Assembly (NCBI GenBank): GCA_022496185.1 | Contig: WTXG01000005.1 | Span: 372,001 to 436,000, forward strand | Origin: Multifurca ochricompacta | Lineage: Eukaryota > Basidiomycota > Agaricomycetes > Russulales > Russulaceae | Length of the DNA: 64,000 nucleotides | Direction: 5' to 3' | Shown: one piece after another, positions 45,540-57,500 of the stretch | Position numbering within the stretch: position 1 is the first letter of the stretch | Layout: each line of letters begins with the position of its first letter | Notes under the pieces: model-generated | What the model saw: only the letters and a program-made list of their open reading frames with translations | Told to the model about the DNA's origin: nothing | The model's database searches: none | Made by a program: the position numbers and the translations under genes

Positions 45540-45992
45540 ATTGAGGACACAGCCCGGTTGAACGTCTGTCATCTGGGCTCCATGATGAGGCCATTCTGAT
45601 CCTAATCGTTGCTCGAGGTAGCCGTAATACAGAATTTCACCTCCGAACACCGACGACTTGAGTTTAGGAAAATACACGGGGATCTAATCAACAGCTCTCT
45701 GTATAGTGGTCATCTGCGATCCGCATCTACGAATATATATATATGGGGTTTCGACACAAGGAGTATTATAACGTCTAAAACTACCGCGTTTCAAAGTTGA
45801 CAAGTTGAAAAACATGTTGTCACAACGACACGAGGGTTGGGAAAGCTACGGTTCCGTTATGCCATGGCGTTTAAGTAAAGGAAGCGAAAGCGGCACAAAG
45901 ACTTCGCCAACCCTGGTAATACTGTAATACCCACGGCACCTTTAGGTTGGTATCCTCTAAACAACACCCACCTATGGTCGTACCAGGGCAAT
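45540..45992. other. convergent intergenic region DBP4 / BTN1
   Basis: This is 453 nt between two gene ends. It has an AT-repeat (TATATATATA, about 45733-45743) and no gene. Confidence 0.4.
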
Positions 45993-48078
45993 TCATACTT
46001 GTCGACAAAGCAGCTTCCCTCGTTCAACCTGCGCACGACAGAGTGCGACCTCTGTCGGCATTGCTGCAAGAGATGCAGCGAGGATACCCAGTGAATCTGC
46101 CAAACCGATCGCCCCCATCTTGAAGGCTCGTTCGTGTTCTTCTGCGGGTTCCTGTCCTGCATGGAAATACGCATTCACGCTATGAAGGGTAAACATCGGT
46201 AGCCCTATAGAAATAAGAGCAGAGTACCTACTATGAAAGGCCCCCGCATATTCCCTCAACACTTATGAGAGAGAAGACAAGACCCGTAGCCATGGATTCA
46301 GGGAAATAACCCAATGCAGATTCTGACGAAAGTGTAATCAAGAGGATCCCTTGGATTACTGAGGGTATCGAAATTGCACGCATTGGGAGAGCGGGAAGCC
46401 CAAGCGAGAGGGATGAGCGAGAAAGAAATACGGTACTTTGATACACAAGCTGATCAAGGTGGTTTATGGAAAGCGATCAATGAAGAACACGTCCGTACCT
46501 GCCAGAGAGGGTAATAGTCCCGAATGGAGTGAATGATGTGACCGAATATTGGAGATGACTCGGGTGCCGGGACAGGGTAGATAAGTGTAGGTGCGACGCC
46601 TTGGTTAATTGTGTATTCGAACTTTACGAAGCGCCCAATTCAATGAGTAGAAAGAAGCGAAAGAAGGAGCTCACGAGGTACACCAAAACTAAATGGACCT
46701 TACTGTGAATATTTCTGTCTGCCATGAAGAATTGAATCAAAGAGCACTCACATAAAGGGGCCATGTAACGCGGTAACATGGGCTTGACCAATTGCCACTT
46801 ATCCCGATATTAAGCGTTCTCGCTTGGGCGGGGCGGTCTCAACTACTGGCTCGCCTGCATCTTCCTCAGACACAGGTAACTGGGTGTACTCTGATAAGGG
46901 CGGTGTAGCGTCCTCAATGTCAGGGAGCACAAGAGAGGAGAACGCATCGGTGCGGGGGAGGAGAAGGAAGTAGGCCAGCGGTATGACGAAGGGTAGAACC
47001 TTATATATACTGCGTGCTTAGCGACAGGGCCCACATGATAGTTGAACGTACGGAAGATAGACCAACGCCAATACGGACACCCAGCCCGCGAATCTCCCAC
47101 CAGAGAAAGGAACCTACGAGCCCTGCAGCGCCTGTTCCAGATGCAAAGTAGCTTATCATCTCAAGTTGAATATGTGTCTTGAGAGTAGGGTGGAAACTCA
47201 CCCAACGCTGCGTCCCGCAACTGAGTGAGGATGAAATGTTGTTGAGAGCTGGAGGAACGTTAGTTCTCCGAGACCTGCATGTAGATCATTAAGACAGACC
47301 CGCTGACAATGTAGAAGTACGCCCACCTGAGGCGAATGACGCGCAACCAATCCCAAACAACCGCGGGGAGAGCCCTTCTGAAGTAGCAACAACCTGAAGG
47401 ATTCAACAAACAGGCGATTAGGACTCGAGCGGCACTTACGATCATCCCAGTGACACTAAGAAAGCAACAACCTATGAGGCGTTGCAGATAGCGTATCGGC
47501 CTTTGAGGATGTATGGCCAGCTAAATTTTGCAACGATACATGGAGCAATATTCCAAAAGGCGATGACGCCTTTAGGGGTAGACGGAGGAACGAGGTCGAG
47601 AGCGGCCGAGAGGATGATAACGTATAATACTACAGATGCATGAAAATATAATATCTGGTGTTATACAAGTGGTCTAGGCTACCCACCATTATTGAAAAGG
47701 CCGAAGAGAAAGAAGGAGAGACTAAGGCGGATGAGGTCTCTCCGTTGGCCTGTGAACAACCAAGATGAGAACAGCAGAGGTCCGAGAGGAAGTGAGAGAC
47801 GAAATGACTATCCCCGCCATCGTTTACTGTTTTGGAAGAGGTCATGAGGGGCGGGGGTAGTAGACGGTCGATAGTCGGACCATGAAAGGCGGCGAGTATC
47901 GATTCCCGAGAGCGTAGATACGATGTACGGAAGAGATCAGGAAAGTGACTGAAGGTTACTCACGACCCATCTCAACACCCTTCTCAATCTCGCCTTCTGA
48001 GAGCAGTATTCCATCCTCATCCTCGTCTTGCCCTGGATGGCCGTGGGTAGACGGATTATAGGGTGTTTCAGAATCCAT
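45993..48078 (-). CDS. BTN1: CLN3/battenin family lysosomal (vacuolar) membrane protein
   Basis: This is a vacuolar polytopic protein linked to pH and basic amino-acid homeostasis. Start at 48078 (MDSETPYNPSTHGHPGQDED) with an acidic cytosolic head, EGEIEKGVEMG. The family signature follows: LSLSFFLFGLFNN, then VLYVIILSAALDLVPPSTPK, GVIAFWNIAPCIVAK and VATSEGLSPRLFGIGCASF. It continues LGELTFLQLSTTFHP, HSVAGRSVGYFASGTGAAG and LVGSFLWWEIRGLGVRIGVG. After a cytosolic loop (EYTQLPVSEEDAGEPVVET) come further membrane segments and the C-terminal NAYFHAGQEPAEEHERAFKM, GAIGLADSLGILAASLAAMP and LCRAQVERGKLLCRQV. The final GQ..EEHERAFKMGA block is a CLN3 hallmark. About nine introns; several exon edges in 46450-46800 are approximate. 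Confidence 0.9.
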
Positions 48079-48301
48079 AACGTTGCGCGTAGAAAAAGTA
48101 GGAAGTTCGAACTGCTCTGACTCTATGGGCATTTATGGGCATTTAAAAGCCCACCTATTTGAGCGTCTTGGGTTGATCCGTTAGCGTTGGAGTTGGCGTT
48201 ATAGCGCTGGCGTTGGCGTTGTTAGAATCGAGTGAGCTGCTCCTTTTTGGCCTTCATCCCGCGTGGCACGTGTTACGAGCGCTCGTGTTGGGTTCGCGAC
48301 G
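48079..48301. promoter_or_regulatory. divergent promoter BTN1 / mitochondrial TFB
   Basis: This 223-nt region contains a GTTGGCGTT-type repeat (three loose copies at about 48183-48222) and CACGTG at 48267-48272, some 30 nt before the plus-strand ATG. Confidence 0.4.
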
Positions 48302-49919
48302 ATGCTCTCTCTTCTGTTAAGAGACGCACACAATCCTCGGGTTCAGCTCAAATACACACGTAACGTTGCATTCGCTTCTAATGAGGTCAAAAGAAAGCGT
48401 GGTCGACCTCCAAAATCTCCCTTGGAACCAACGCCAGATGTCATCACAACCAGTACACAAGCACACCCATCAGAAGGAGGACATTCCCTTGCTCTATCAC
48501 TCAATCACTATTTTCGCCTCCCTCCGCTTCCACCTGTCGGGGATTGGCTCACACACTTTCCCTATGCACCACCTGTCGTGCGCGACCGAATATCCATTCG
48601 TGACCCTGCATCAGCCATACAAGTAGCGCAAAGTTTTGTTAATTCCAAGAAGACCTCGACCGGAAATCCCAAAATCATTATCGAAGCATTTCCAGGTGAA
48701 TGATGCCTTAATTTTGGGGTAACGTCGGTCTTACAGTCGATTCAGGACCAGGTGCCCTGTCCAGGGCTTTCCTAACTCTTCCACCATCTCAATTGCAAAA
48801 ACTAATCATCTTAGAAGATCATGAACCTTACTTGGAGTATCTTCGTGTACGCTTTTTTATATATACTCTTTTCAACACCCTCTCGTCTAAAAAAAAGGTA
48901 CTTCTTAGCCTCTTGCTCGAGCGGATCCTCGCGTCAGGGTTGTGCCCCTAAGTGGCTTCAACTGGGACACATATTCCCATTTATTAGAAAGCGGGGATCT
49001 AGATGTCAATATCTATCCATGGGAAGAATGTGCGTTTGTCCCCTGCTCTGTACTTAAGGGAATCGTCTCACACTCATCCAGTACACCCTGAGCTACACTT
49101 TGTCACGCATATACCTCAGACCATTCCCGGTGAACAACTCGTAGCTCAGCTCTTCCGCTGCATTCCTGAAAAGTCCTGGTTGTTTAAATATGGTCGCATA
49201 CCTATGAGTTTCATACTCGCAGACTGGGTTTGGCGGGTAGGTTTTTCCTTAGCCGTTCTCCATCATCTCTCCTCACGCGTTTCAGAGAATCTCCGCACAA
49301 CCGAAAGGAGCCGAGCGATGTAAATTAAGCGTGATTGCAGAAGCATCTTCCCAATTAATCCCTCTCTTCCACCTGAAAGGCTCTCGCCATTTCTCGACCA
49401 CTTCCATCCAGCAACAAACACCATTCGCATTGGGGGTTCCGGTTTGAGGCCAGAGACAAGGCGTCGCGGGAGCCCGTTTCTCGCTGTCAACGTCGTACCA
49501 CATGCCCAGCAGGTTTGTCAAATGCGCTACTTGTGACACTGTCATTGAATCTAGCTGTCGCAAATACAGGTCATAGACAAGGGCAAACTAGACCAGTGGG
49601 ACTACATTCTCCGTCGACTATTTGTTCTCAAGTCAACGCCCTTACGCGGGGCGATAAGTTCGCTCGCTCCTGGCGCAGAAGTACTTCTGGATAGGCTCAC
49701 CGACAAGAAGCTCCCTGCAGTGCAACGTGTCGACATTCGCTTAATGGTGAAGCACCTGACCATCTCTGACTGGGCCCTCATTGCACGCGCATTTGATGCG
49801 TGGCCGTTTGCCCCCGAAGTATGCCCTTTTTCCGCCACGCCAAAATATAAGCTAATTTTCTGGCCCGACCTGCACAGGACCTGAACATAGACTCTTTCGT
49901 AGCTTATGAGCGGGAATAG
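48302..49919 (+). CDS. mitochondrial rRNA dimethyladenosine transferase-like factor (mtTFB/Mtf1)
   Basis: A mitochondrial transcription factor B homologue derived from KsgA/Dim1 methyltransferases. ATG 48302 starts a basic, Ser/Arg-containing presequence (MLSLLLRDAHNPRVQLKYT). An AT-hook-like KRKRGRPPKS lies at residues 30-39. The methyltransferase fold begins SAIQVAQSFVNSKK, then motif I IIEAFPVDSGPGALSRAFL, followed by KLIILEDHEPYLEYLRP and ADPRVRVVPLSGFNWDTYSH. Further on are IPGEQLVAQLFRCIPEKSWL and FKYGRIPMSFILADWVWR. The C-terminal part is NPSLPPERLSPFLDHFHPAT, SGLRPETRRRGSPFLAVNVV and VDIRLMVKHLTISDWALIAR, ending FVAYERE, TAG 49917-49919. One base is missing near 49343. In place of a dimethylase motif IV (N-I/L-P-Y), I see only THIPQTIPGE, so methyltransferase activity is doubtful. 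Confidence 0.78.
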
Positions 49920-50027
49920 TAGTGTTATATTTTACCATACCGATTCAGAATTAGAACTATAAATGCATAACAACGCGTGTCAATCGCCAGAAACATAACA
50001 AAGCAGTCTATGATGTTTTGGAGACAG
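49920..50027. other. short convergent spacer mtTFB / CTF4
   Basis: This 108-nt AT-rich spacer separates two stop codons facing each other. The two 3' UTRs probably overlap. Confidence 0.4.
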
Positions 50028-53000
50028 TCAATTGGCGGATATCGTTTTGTGACATTGACGGTGGCGATGGGGGCCAATCGATAGGCTCAGGACTGTCCTC
50101 TACCTGCGAGAAAGCATTTTGTTAGTTCAAATACGACATCGAGTTGGGTCTTGTCCTCAACTTGTGTAGTAATTTCGGTCTCCTGGGTCTCTTGCTGCGG
50201 GTCCGGTACTGTTGTCGCCTGCGAAGTTTGATTGTCTACATCCCGTGATTCCGCCATCTCGACGTCCTGTGATTCAAGGACCACACTGCAACCGTTCTCG
50301 GAGGACACTGCCCCACCCTTTTTACGGGCGCGTTTTTCGGTCTTCTCAGGAGTGGAAACTACAGGCAGACCAAACAGAGTCGTTTGCTTCGTATTATTTT
50401 TTTTGGGTCCCAGTCCGTTCACTAGGCCAGTAGTACCCACATTAATACCACCCATCTGCAGGGCATAATCGGGAACGCGACAAACCTTTCCACTTGCTCG
50501 TTTCAGCGGCTTCGACCTTGTCGAAGAAACTCTCACTTTTATGAAGCGACTTATTCGGCGCAAACGGATTCCGCGGGCCGTCTGCTGTGTCACTGGGCTT
50601 TTTTGCGAACGGATTGGCCCCTGAAAGGGTATCTCAGCTAGAGCAGAGACGGATGTGAGCGTGCGTACTTGGCTTTGGCGGTCCTGGCATAGTGTATTCA
50701 TCATCCTCGACCGCGCGTCGTTTGATACTGTCAGGTTGTGCAGCATCTCCATATGCGACGATATCCTCGTCCGCCCGTTTCCTCTTGCTCTCACCGGGCA
50801 ATGTTGCGGCCGGCGCATGGTCATCACCTCGCGTGTAAAGGTCCTCTCTCGGAGGCGGTGGTAGAGTCAGGGTTGCCCGCGCGAGCCCTGGCCGATGCAC
50901 AACCGCAGGCGGTCCGAAGTCCTGGAACGCACGCGGTTCACCGCGCTGGACGTCGGCCGGAGGGAGGCGCGGTGGTCGCACGGGGTCGTAGTCTCGAACC
51001 CAGTCCCGTCTCTGAGGCCTATCGCCCACGACGCGGTCATCTTTGAGTGCTTGCATCTTCTCCCGCAACCCGACGAGACGGTAGAACGCGGCGACCTTCA
51101 TCGCCATGTCAAATGACGATGTGTGGTGCAGCATACGCGTAAGTTCGAGTGCACGCGGCAACTTGTCCCTCTTGCAGGCAGTCTGTATGAGCTGGACGAG
51201 CTCCTTGTCGAGAGCAAGCTCACGGGCCAAAACTTCATCCGGAATCTCCTCGTCACCCAGCGCGTCACGAGTAATTTGGAGGTGCATGGATTCGCGGGCA
51301 AAGCTGCGGGGTGTTTAAGTAACGTCTGGCAATAGCAAGCAGGACTACACTTGCTGTTCCTCCAGTGGTGAGTCTTTTGGATCTTTGCCGCGGAAAGGTA
51401 GCCGCACGGGCAATTCCTGAATAAGAGGCCTCGGAAACGTGGGGTATTCCTGCCGTCCCTTCAAGATGAGGCACATAAACGTGTCCTCACTGAGACCAAC
51501 TGGCCAGTATGATTCATCCTTTCCTTGTTTCCGCTCAAGTCTTTCTGTGTCAAGAATGCGCACCCATGTTCCGCGTAGTGGGATCCTGAATCGAGGCATC
51601 AAGTACATGACGCCGGCAGAGTCGTACACTGCAGGTGCCTGGATAGTAGCGAGCACTGAGCACAAGTGTCATGCAAAGGACAAAACACATACGCCTTCTT
51701 CTGAGATACCGATCCACCTTAATGTGTGGCCTTTTCGTATGGGCAGCTTGCGATTCTGTAGTACACACATGTCTTCAAAGTCGTAGAGGGTGCCCATCAA
51801 GTTCTGCGAACCTGTATGAGTTTTGCCATCAGAAGGGCGCTGACACTTTCCCCAAGAGGGCACTCTTACCATCCATGGTTGTCGTACCATCCCGCTGGAC
51901 AACAAATACCCACTCGGGTCCCGCAACCATACTGACGAAATCCCCATCCAACGCTACTGAGCATCGTTCAATACCCGTGCCACTCAAGAATGTTAATTCG
52001 TTATCACTCGTCGCAACCACGACATTGCCATTCCCCTGCATGTCCCCATCGGAAAGTGTACGCATTGACTTGGATGGAGCCGGGCCCCCAGCTGCAATCC
52101 CGAGTACGCGGACCGTGTTGCTAAGCTCGTACGTCCACTCTCCTTGTGTCGCCCAGTTCCCATATGGTTTATACACGACATGTGCTGAGTGCTCGTTTTC
52201 AGGTTGGCAAGCATAAACCGCACCACGCGGTCCTATAAAAAGTCAGATTCGTCCCATTTGACCATGGCCCCACTCACCGAGTGCTGCAAGGTCATACCTG
52301 AAGTAATCAGTGAAGTGATATGCTTTCCGCGCAGAGCGGTCGTGGAACTCTACGTTGATGATGTAGTGCGTATCTTGGTCAGTTACTTCAATGACTCCGA
52401 TCATGTTATACGCTGTTGGGCATCACGAGTTCAACTTCTGTTGGTTTCACACCAACTCCACGTACCTAAATAGCGCTTTCTGTTCTCCATTGGAGTCGAG
52501 CCTGGTTGGAAGGCCGGTTGCGCCTTCGTTACACTTACTACGAAGAAGTCAGGACGCACTGTAGCGCAATGGAGTGCTCTTACCCATCTCTTTCACCAGA
52601 GCATTGCCGTCTTCCCCCGGTGCGCCGAGGTCGTCCTCCATTCCATCACCAACATCATCCAGTATCCAGTCTTCGTTTTCGAAGTCCTCTGCACCGCCTA
52701 AGCCAGTGTCTTCTTTCACCGGTTCATTCGGCTTCCGAGCGGTAGCATCATCGTCGAAAAGCGTTGGCGTGGCCCCTCGTCGTTTGGGCCGCGTTACCAG
52801 TGAGGTAGCAACGGGATCCACAGGACTCGGCGATGACGATGGAATTGGGTCGGACCAGCGGTAGAGAGAACCGGTAAAATCAGCCCACGCAAGAAGGTTC
52901 TTTGTAGGTGAGAAAGCTAGTTGAGTAACAAAGTCGGTAGTGGCATTCGGGAATCTGAATGCGAGAGTGAGGCGACGTCCACGCAAGGCATAGATAGGAC

Positions 53001-54170
53001 GTACGTGAAAAGCAGCCTTCGTGTTTGTGTTGACCAAACTTGCACATCCTTATGAGTGGATGAGGCTAGGTATACACCATTTGGAGAGAGCGCCAGTGCA
53101 TAGACCACGCCAGTCAAGGAGTCACTGCTGAAAGTAGACGTTTTCGTCCAAGAGTCACGAGAGATGACGACGATCTCTATCGACAAAAATCATGAACACT
53201 GAACATGAAGGAATTTACAATGGCAAGCTGCGCACCGTGAGTACGGGACCCGACAACGAAATACTGCCCAGATGGATGCCAGACAGCAGAGCAATCATGA
53301 GCAAAATCCCTCGAACTATACCAAATGTTAGATAATATCAGACGCGCCAGGTTGCGAGAATCGACATACTCCTTGTCCTTAAGGGCTGGAATAACACCGT
53401 CTATGAGTTTGATCTGTTTTGGTTCCTGTTGTGTGAGATCCCATACGATAATTTTCCCATCTGCAGAGCACGAAGTCTGTAAATAACCATCAGCGGACGG
53501 CATCCGCAGAATCGAGAAAACGAAAAGACGCACGAGAAAAGAGCCGGATGGCTCCCATGTTACCTTCCGTACAACGTCATTGTGGCCATGCAGAATTAAC
53601 ATGTTGACAGTGTCCTCGATGTCAATCACTTTTATGGTGGGCTCACTAGTTAGGTTGTCATTAGGGTGGTCCGATTGAGGCTTGGGAAACAACTCACTCA
53701 GACGAAACGGCAATTCGCTTTCCAGGAGGATCTATTGCAATACATCGAATGCACGCCGCGGCAGAGCTTGTCACTACTGCCTCCATGTCCGGATCTCCAG
53801 CCTTGTACTGTCGTACATCAGAGTCCTTGCTTCCAGAGAACCATGCTTTATCCTGTTCAGACGATCAGCTAGAAATGAGAATAAAAGGAGAGTAAAGGCA
53901 AACGCACGCTGGTGGCCAAAGTCATAATGGACTCACCAGCCTCGATCGCGGTCGGCGGCTCTTGATCTTCTCCCTCATTCGTCTTCCATAGCCGTACAAT
54001 ACAATCGTCGCCACCGGTATAGCAGAAACTATAACCCCAGTACAGAACAGTTGGCGGAAAAGTGATCTAACCAGTCCAAACGACGCGACTCACGCTCCGT
54101 CTCTGGAGAATGCGAGAGTTGTATAGCCAGGAGAGTGAGCCAAGTTGATCTCAGCTTTGATATTGGACAT
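50028..54170 (-). CDS. CTF4: Ctf4/And-1 (WDHD1) replisome adaptor
   Basis: This protein links the CMG helicase to polymerase alpha. Start at 54170 ([20 protein letters not shown]). An N-terminal WD40 propeller follows: [77 protein letters not shown] and [20 protein letters not shown]. Then comes an acidic linker with [17 protein letters not shown]. The SepB/Ctf4 middle domain has [52 protein letters not shown] and [20 protein letters not shown]. The helical end has [20 protein letters not shown] and [20 protein letters not shown]. The tail contains NPFAKKPSD and a short QTTLFGLP. The last exon, read after a 53-nt intron with a CTAAC branch site, ends [14 protein letters not shown] at 50028. 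Reading through that intron would stop at 50087 instead. About eleven introns; no frame breaks were seen. Confidence 0.92.
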
Positions 54171-54568
54171 TGTCTTGTGTGTAAACACGGTGACGGGCGA
54201 CGGGTGACCGAGCCAGCGAGTGAGGCGCGAGTGAGGCGCGATTGAATGAACTTGAGAAACTTGAGAGACGCGTCGTTCGTCCTTGACACGTTACGTCACA
54301 TATGTCACATCAGTCACAAATAGTGTGTCACGGATGTTATATTTGTTATAATATTTATTATTTACTAAACGTGGAAATATATCTCTGTATATGGTAACAA
54401 GGTAAACTTGAAAAAGAAAATCAGGGCAAGTTGAAAATGTGATAATGTGATGGGTTGGGGGGTGGGGGGGGGTAAGGGTCATAGCGCCTGGCCTCATTGC
54501 ACAAGACAAACACAAAGATTCTTGGTCATTATTTTGTTTCTCTCATACCACACTTACCCCTGCCATCC
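54171..54568. promoter_or_regulatory. divergent promoter CTF4 / Ulp1-like gene
   Basis: ACGCGT, a perfect MluI cell-cycle box, lies at 54268-54273, about 98 nt upstream of CTF4. Near it are TGACACGTTACGTCACATAT (54284-54303) and two GAGGCGCGA copies (54222-54242). AT-rich DNA at 54330-54420 and a G-rich run at 54452-54475 follow toward the plus-strand gene. Confidence 0.45.
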
Positions 54569-57500
54569 ATGTCTGTTCCTCTACAGGAGGTCTTGGGTTC
54601 GCTGCTTTTGCGTTCTAGTACGCCAGGTTCGGTCTCAGTTTTAATTTATTATTTCGTCGAAAGAGGGCATGTATTTAACTGCATTTTTCTATGATTACAG
54701 CTCCTGAAGAGAAAGGTGTGTGAGGGACTCGGCCTTTATGCACAGCACTGAACTTGAACTGTCATGTAAAAGTGCTGGTGTTTCTCGAGCAGTTGAAGTC
54801 AGAGAGCGCGTCTACCGCCAAGTCCGGGCTCGACGATGATTTTGAGACCAATCTCAATGGAGACGGACAAGAGGATATAGCTTCTGACGTGCAAGAGGGT
54901 GCGCAGTCAGCTGTTGGTTCGCTGATGCAGCGGAACGGGGTCGTGTGTACTCTTTTCTCTTTGCCTGTTTCCTTGATTACAGATTGACATGACCATGACG
55001 CTGACGCTTGGACGCTACGCTTTGCTATTAGCATCATGGCCATGGTGAACCCGGCCCGGGCGATGAACCTGGTCCTCACTATGAGTCTTACGGGTCGTCA
55101 TTTGGGAATTTTGGCCCAATGCCTCCAGAGAGTGCTTTTGACGAGGTCAGCTTGTTTTCCAATACTTTTTTTTTTAATTACAAGTGTTAAGCGTTGATCT
55201 GTAGCCTGCCCACGTCGCACGCGTCCCGCCCCCTAATTCCGTTCCCGTTCCTTCACCCTCCGCAAAAGCCCGGACTTCTCGCACCGGTTCCCGAGCTTCT
55301 GCGTCTCAAAAGGCACCTTCAATGGTTTCTCGCACACAAAAGGAAGCCGCCGTCGCTCTTGAAGATACTGCCATGGTCAGCCAATGTCATTCTTGTTTTA
55401 TTTGAAACTTTTCCATTGATCTGTAGTCATTTCATCTCTCAAGTCACCCAAACCCATCAACCAAGTAGGCTTGAATGGCGACATACGATCTCCCCCTCCT
55501 CGTCTTTTGCCTCTCCTACCCCTTCCGCTCACTCACGTGGGACTCAGAAGAGCCGAACGACAGAGAAGCAGTCCACCACATATCCCCCATTACCTCCGAG
55601 TCAGACCCACAGCAATATTCACAGTAATATTGGCAGCGCGTCTGCTGCTGTCAAATATCAGCGCGCATACTCACGTGCACCATCACTTTCTCCGTCAGAC
55701 TCCCCTTCTCAGATGAAGGCACAGCGCAATGCAGTTAGATCAGTGGGGAGGGAACCATCGTTACCTCCTGTTCCCCCTTCGGACGGTGATTCCCAGGTCG
55801 AGGGTGACTTCAAGGTAGTATACTCTCAACAGAACGGAGATGGTGCGATTTGCTTATCTGGCTTTTTCTTCTGCTTACACAACACCTTAAGTACGATCTC
55901 GCACCGCTGGCCCATCAATCCTTTCAAATGGGAATAATCGGTCACAGCGACCATTCTCGCCTTACCGGAATGGGCCAACTGAACAGGACCTTATTCATGC
56001 GGCAATTCACGGCCTCAGCTTGGACGCGCCTGGTCATATCAATGGCTCCCCTTCCAAACATTCTCATGGCGGTACACCCAGAGCGCTCTCTCCGGGTCTT
56101 GATGAACTTAATGAGGAAGAGACAAGGCTGGTAGAAAACGTATTAAACCAAGGTACTCAGACGCCTCGGACATCGTATGCGACAACTTCGGTCCTCGAGC
56201 CGAACCAATTCACTCACTACCATGATATGAGTTTATGCATTCTCTTACACCAGTTGGATGACCCGAATCAGCATGAGGTCGTGAAAAAGGCCGTGCGAAA
56301 GGCTGTCAAGGCCCGAGTCAAACAGCTTGGCATGAAGTACGACAACGAGGTGCGCTCCAACTTTTCCACTCCAGTGGGCATTGCTGCTACGGCATGTCTG
56401 ATGGCTAATATTACGTAAAGACGATTAAGCAGTACCGCAAGTCGTTTCATGACCACGACCCAAGCGTGCATTTACGGCAAGATTACCAGCCTCCCCCTCT
56501 ACCTGATGTTAGCACCACCCTCTCTCTCATTCCACCATGCCCGCCCGCTCATGCCACTATTCCCGTTACCAGGAGCCCCCAGAATGGGCCAAGGAACTCC
56601 AGCGAGGAGTATTCTTGCTCACACAGAGAGTTGACAGTCTTGGGCCAAAGATCGATAGTATCAAGGTCTCGCAGCAACAGCCATTGTCACCAATGGATGA
56701 GCGCAAGTATTATACGCGAGAGCAGACGCCTTCAGAGATGTACACCCAGACACCCTTGACACAGACAGTCAACATCCAGACCCACCCAACGGGCACCATC
56801 GGCGACGACTCTATGTTTCAGCCTGCCACGGACATCCATATCGCGGAATCAACTCACGGGCAAACCCTTCCAGGCTCCATGCATCACCACGATGGATCAA
56901 CCCATGGTCTAGCAGAGCAAGAGGAGTATGAAGATGATGAAACCGAACAGGGTCATGGTCATTATGGCCAGACCTCTACACAAGGCGATACCCACAACCG
57001 TGGTCTGAGTGAATATACCGGTAATCGTGACTCCCCTGGTCAGCAATTCCTTGAAGAAGAATTGTATAAGCTTCGCGTCCGAGCGGGTCCCGGGAGCCAG
57101 TCCGGCAATACGCACAAGACTTGGGAACTGGCCAGGGACAACGGGGATTACGAGGACGAAGATCCGGATGGGCAGGCCGCAGTAACTGAGTCAGGCATGC
57201 AAGACATTCCTGACTCCAACCCCAGTGGCTACGGAGACCGTAGGTCCCTTCTCCGCTCGTACCCTTGCCTTCTGACGATGGTGTTCGGGATGTGCCTGCA
57301 GGTCAGGTTTGGCAACAGCAACCTCCAAGCGATTATAACAGCGAGCCCCCACAATTGCTCCCGTGGCAGCGCATTCACCAACGCTTGCTCAATTGGGCTA
57401 TTGTTTGGCCGGTCTCCGAGCTCGACAACGCCCTTAACAGCACGACACGTGGAAACCAGGTCGACGAAGTTGCGCTTAGTATATGGTCAACACAGACATA

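Noticed and set aside
55453..55940. Alternative long frames in the Ulp1-like gene around 55471-55937
   Set aside because: Three overlapping frames compete. The one reading TQKSRTTEKQSTTYPP joins the flanking exons if one C is added, so the others are shadows.
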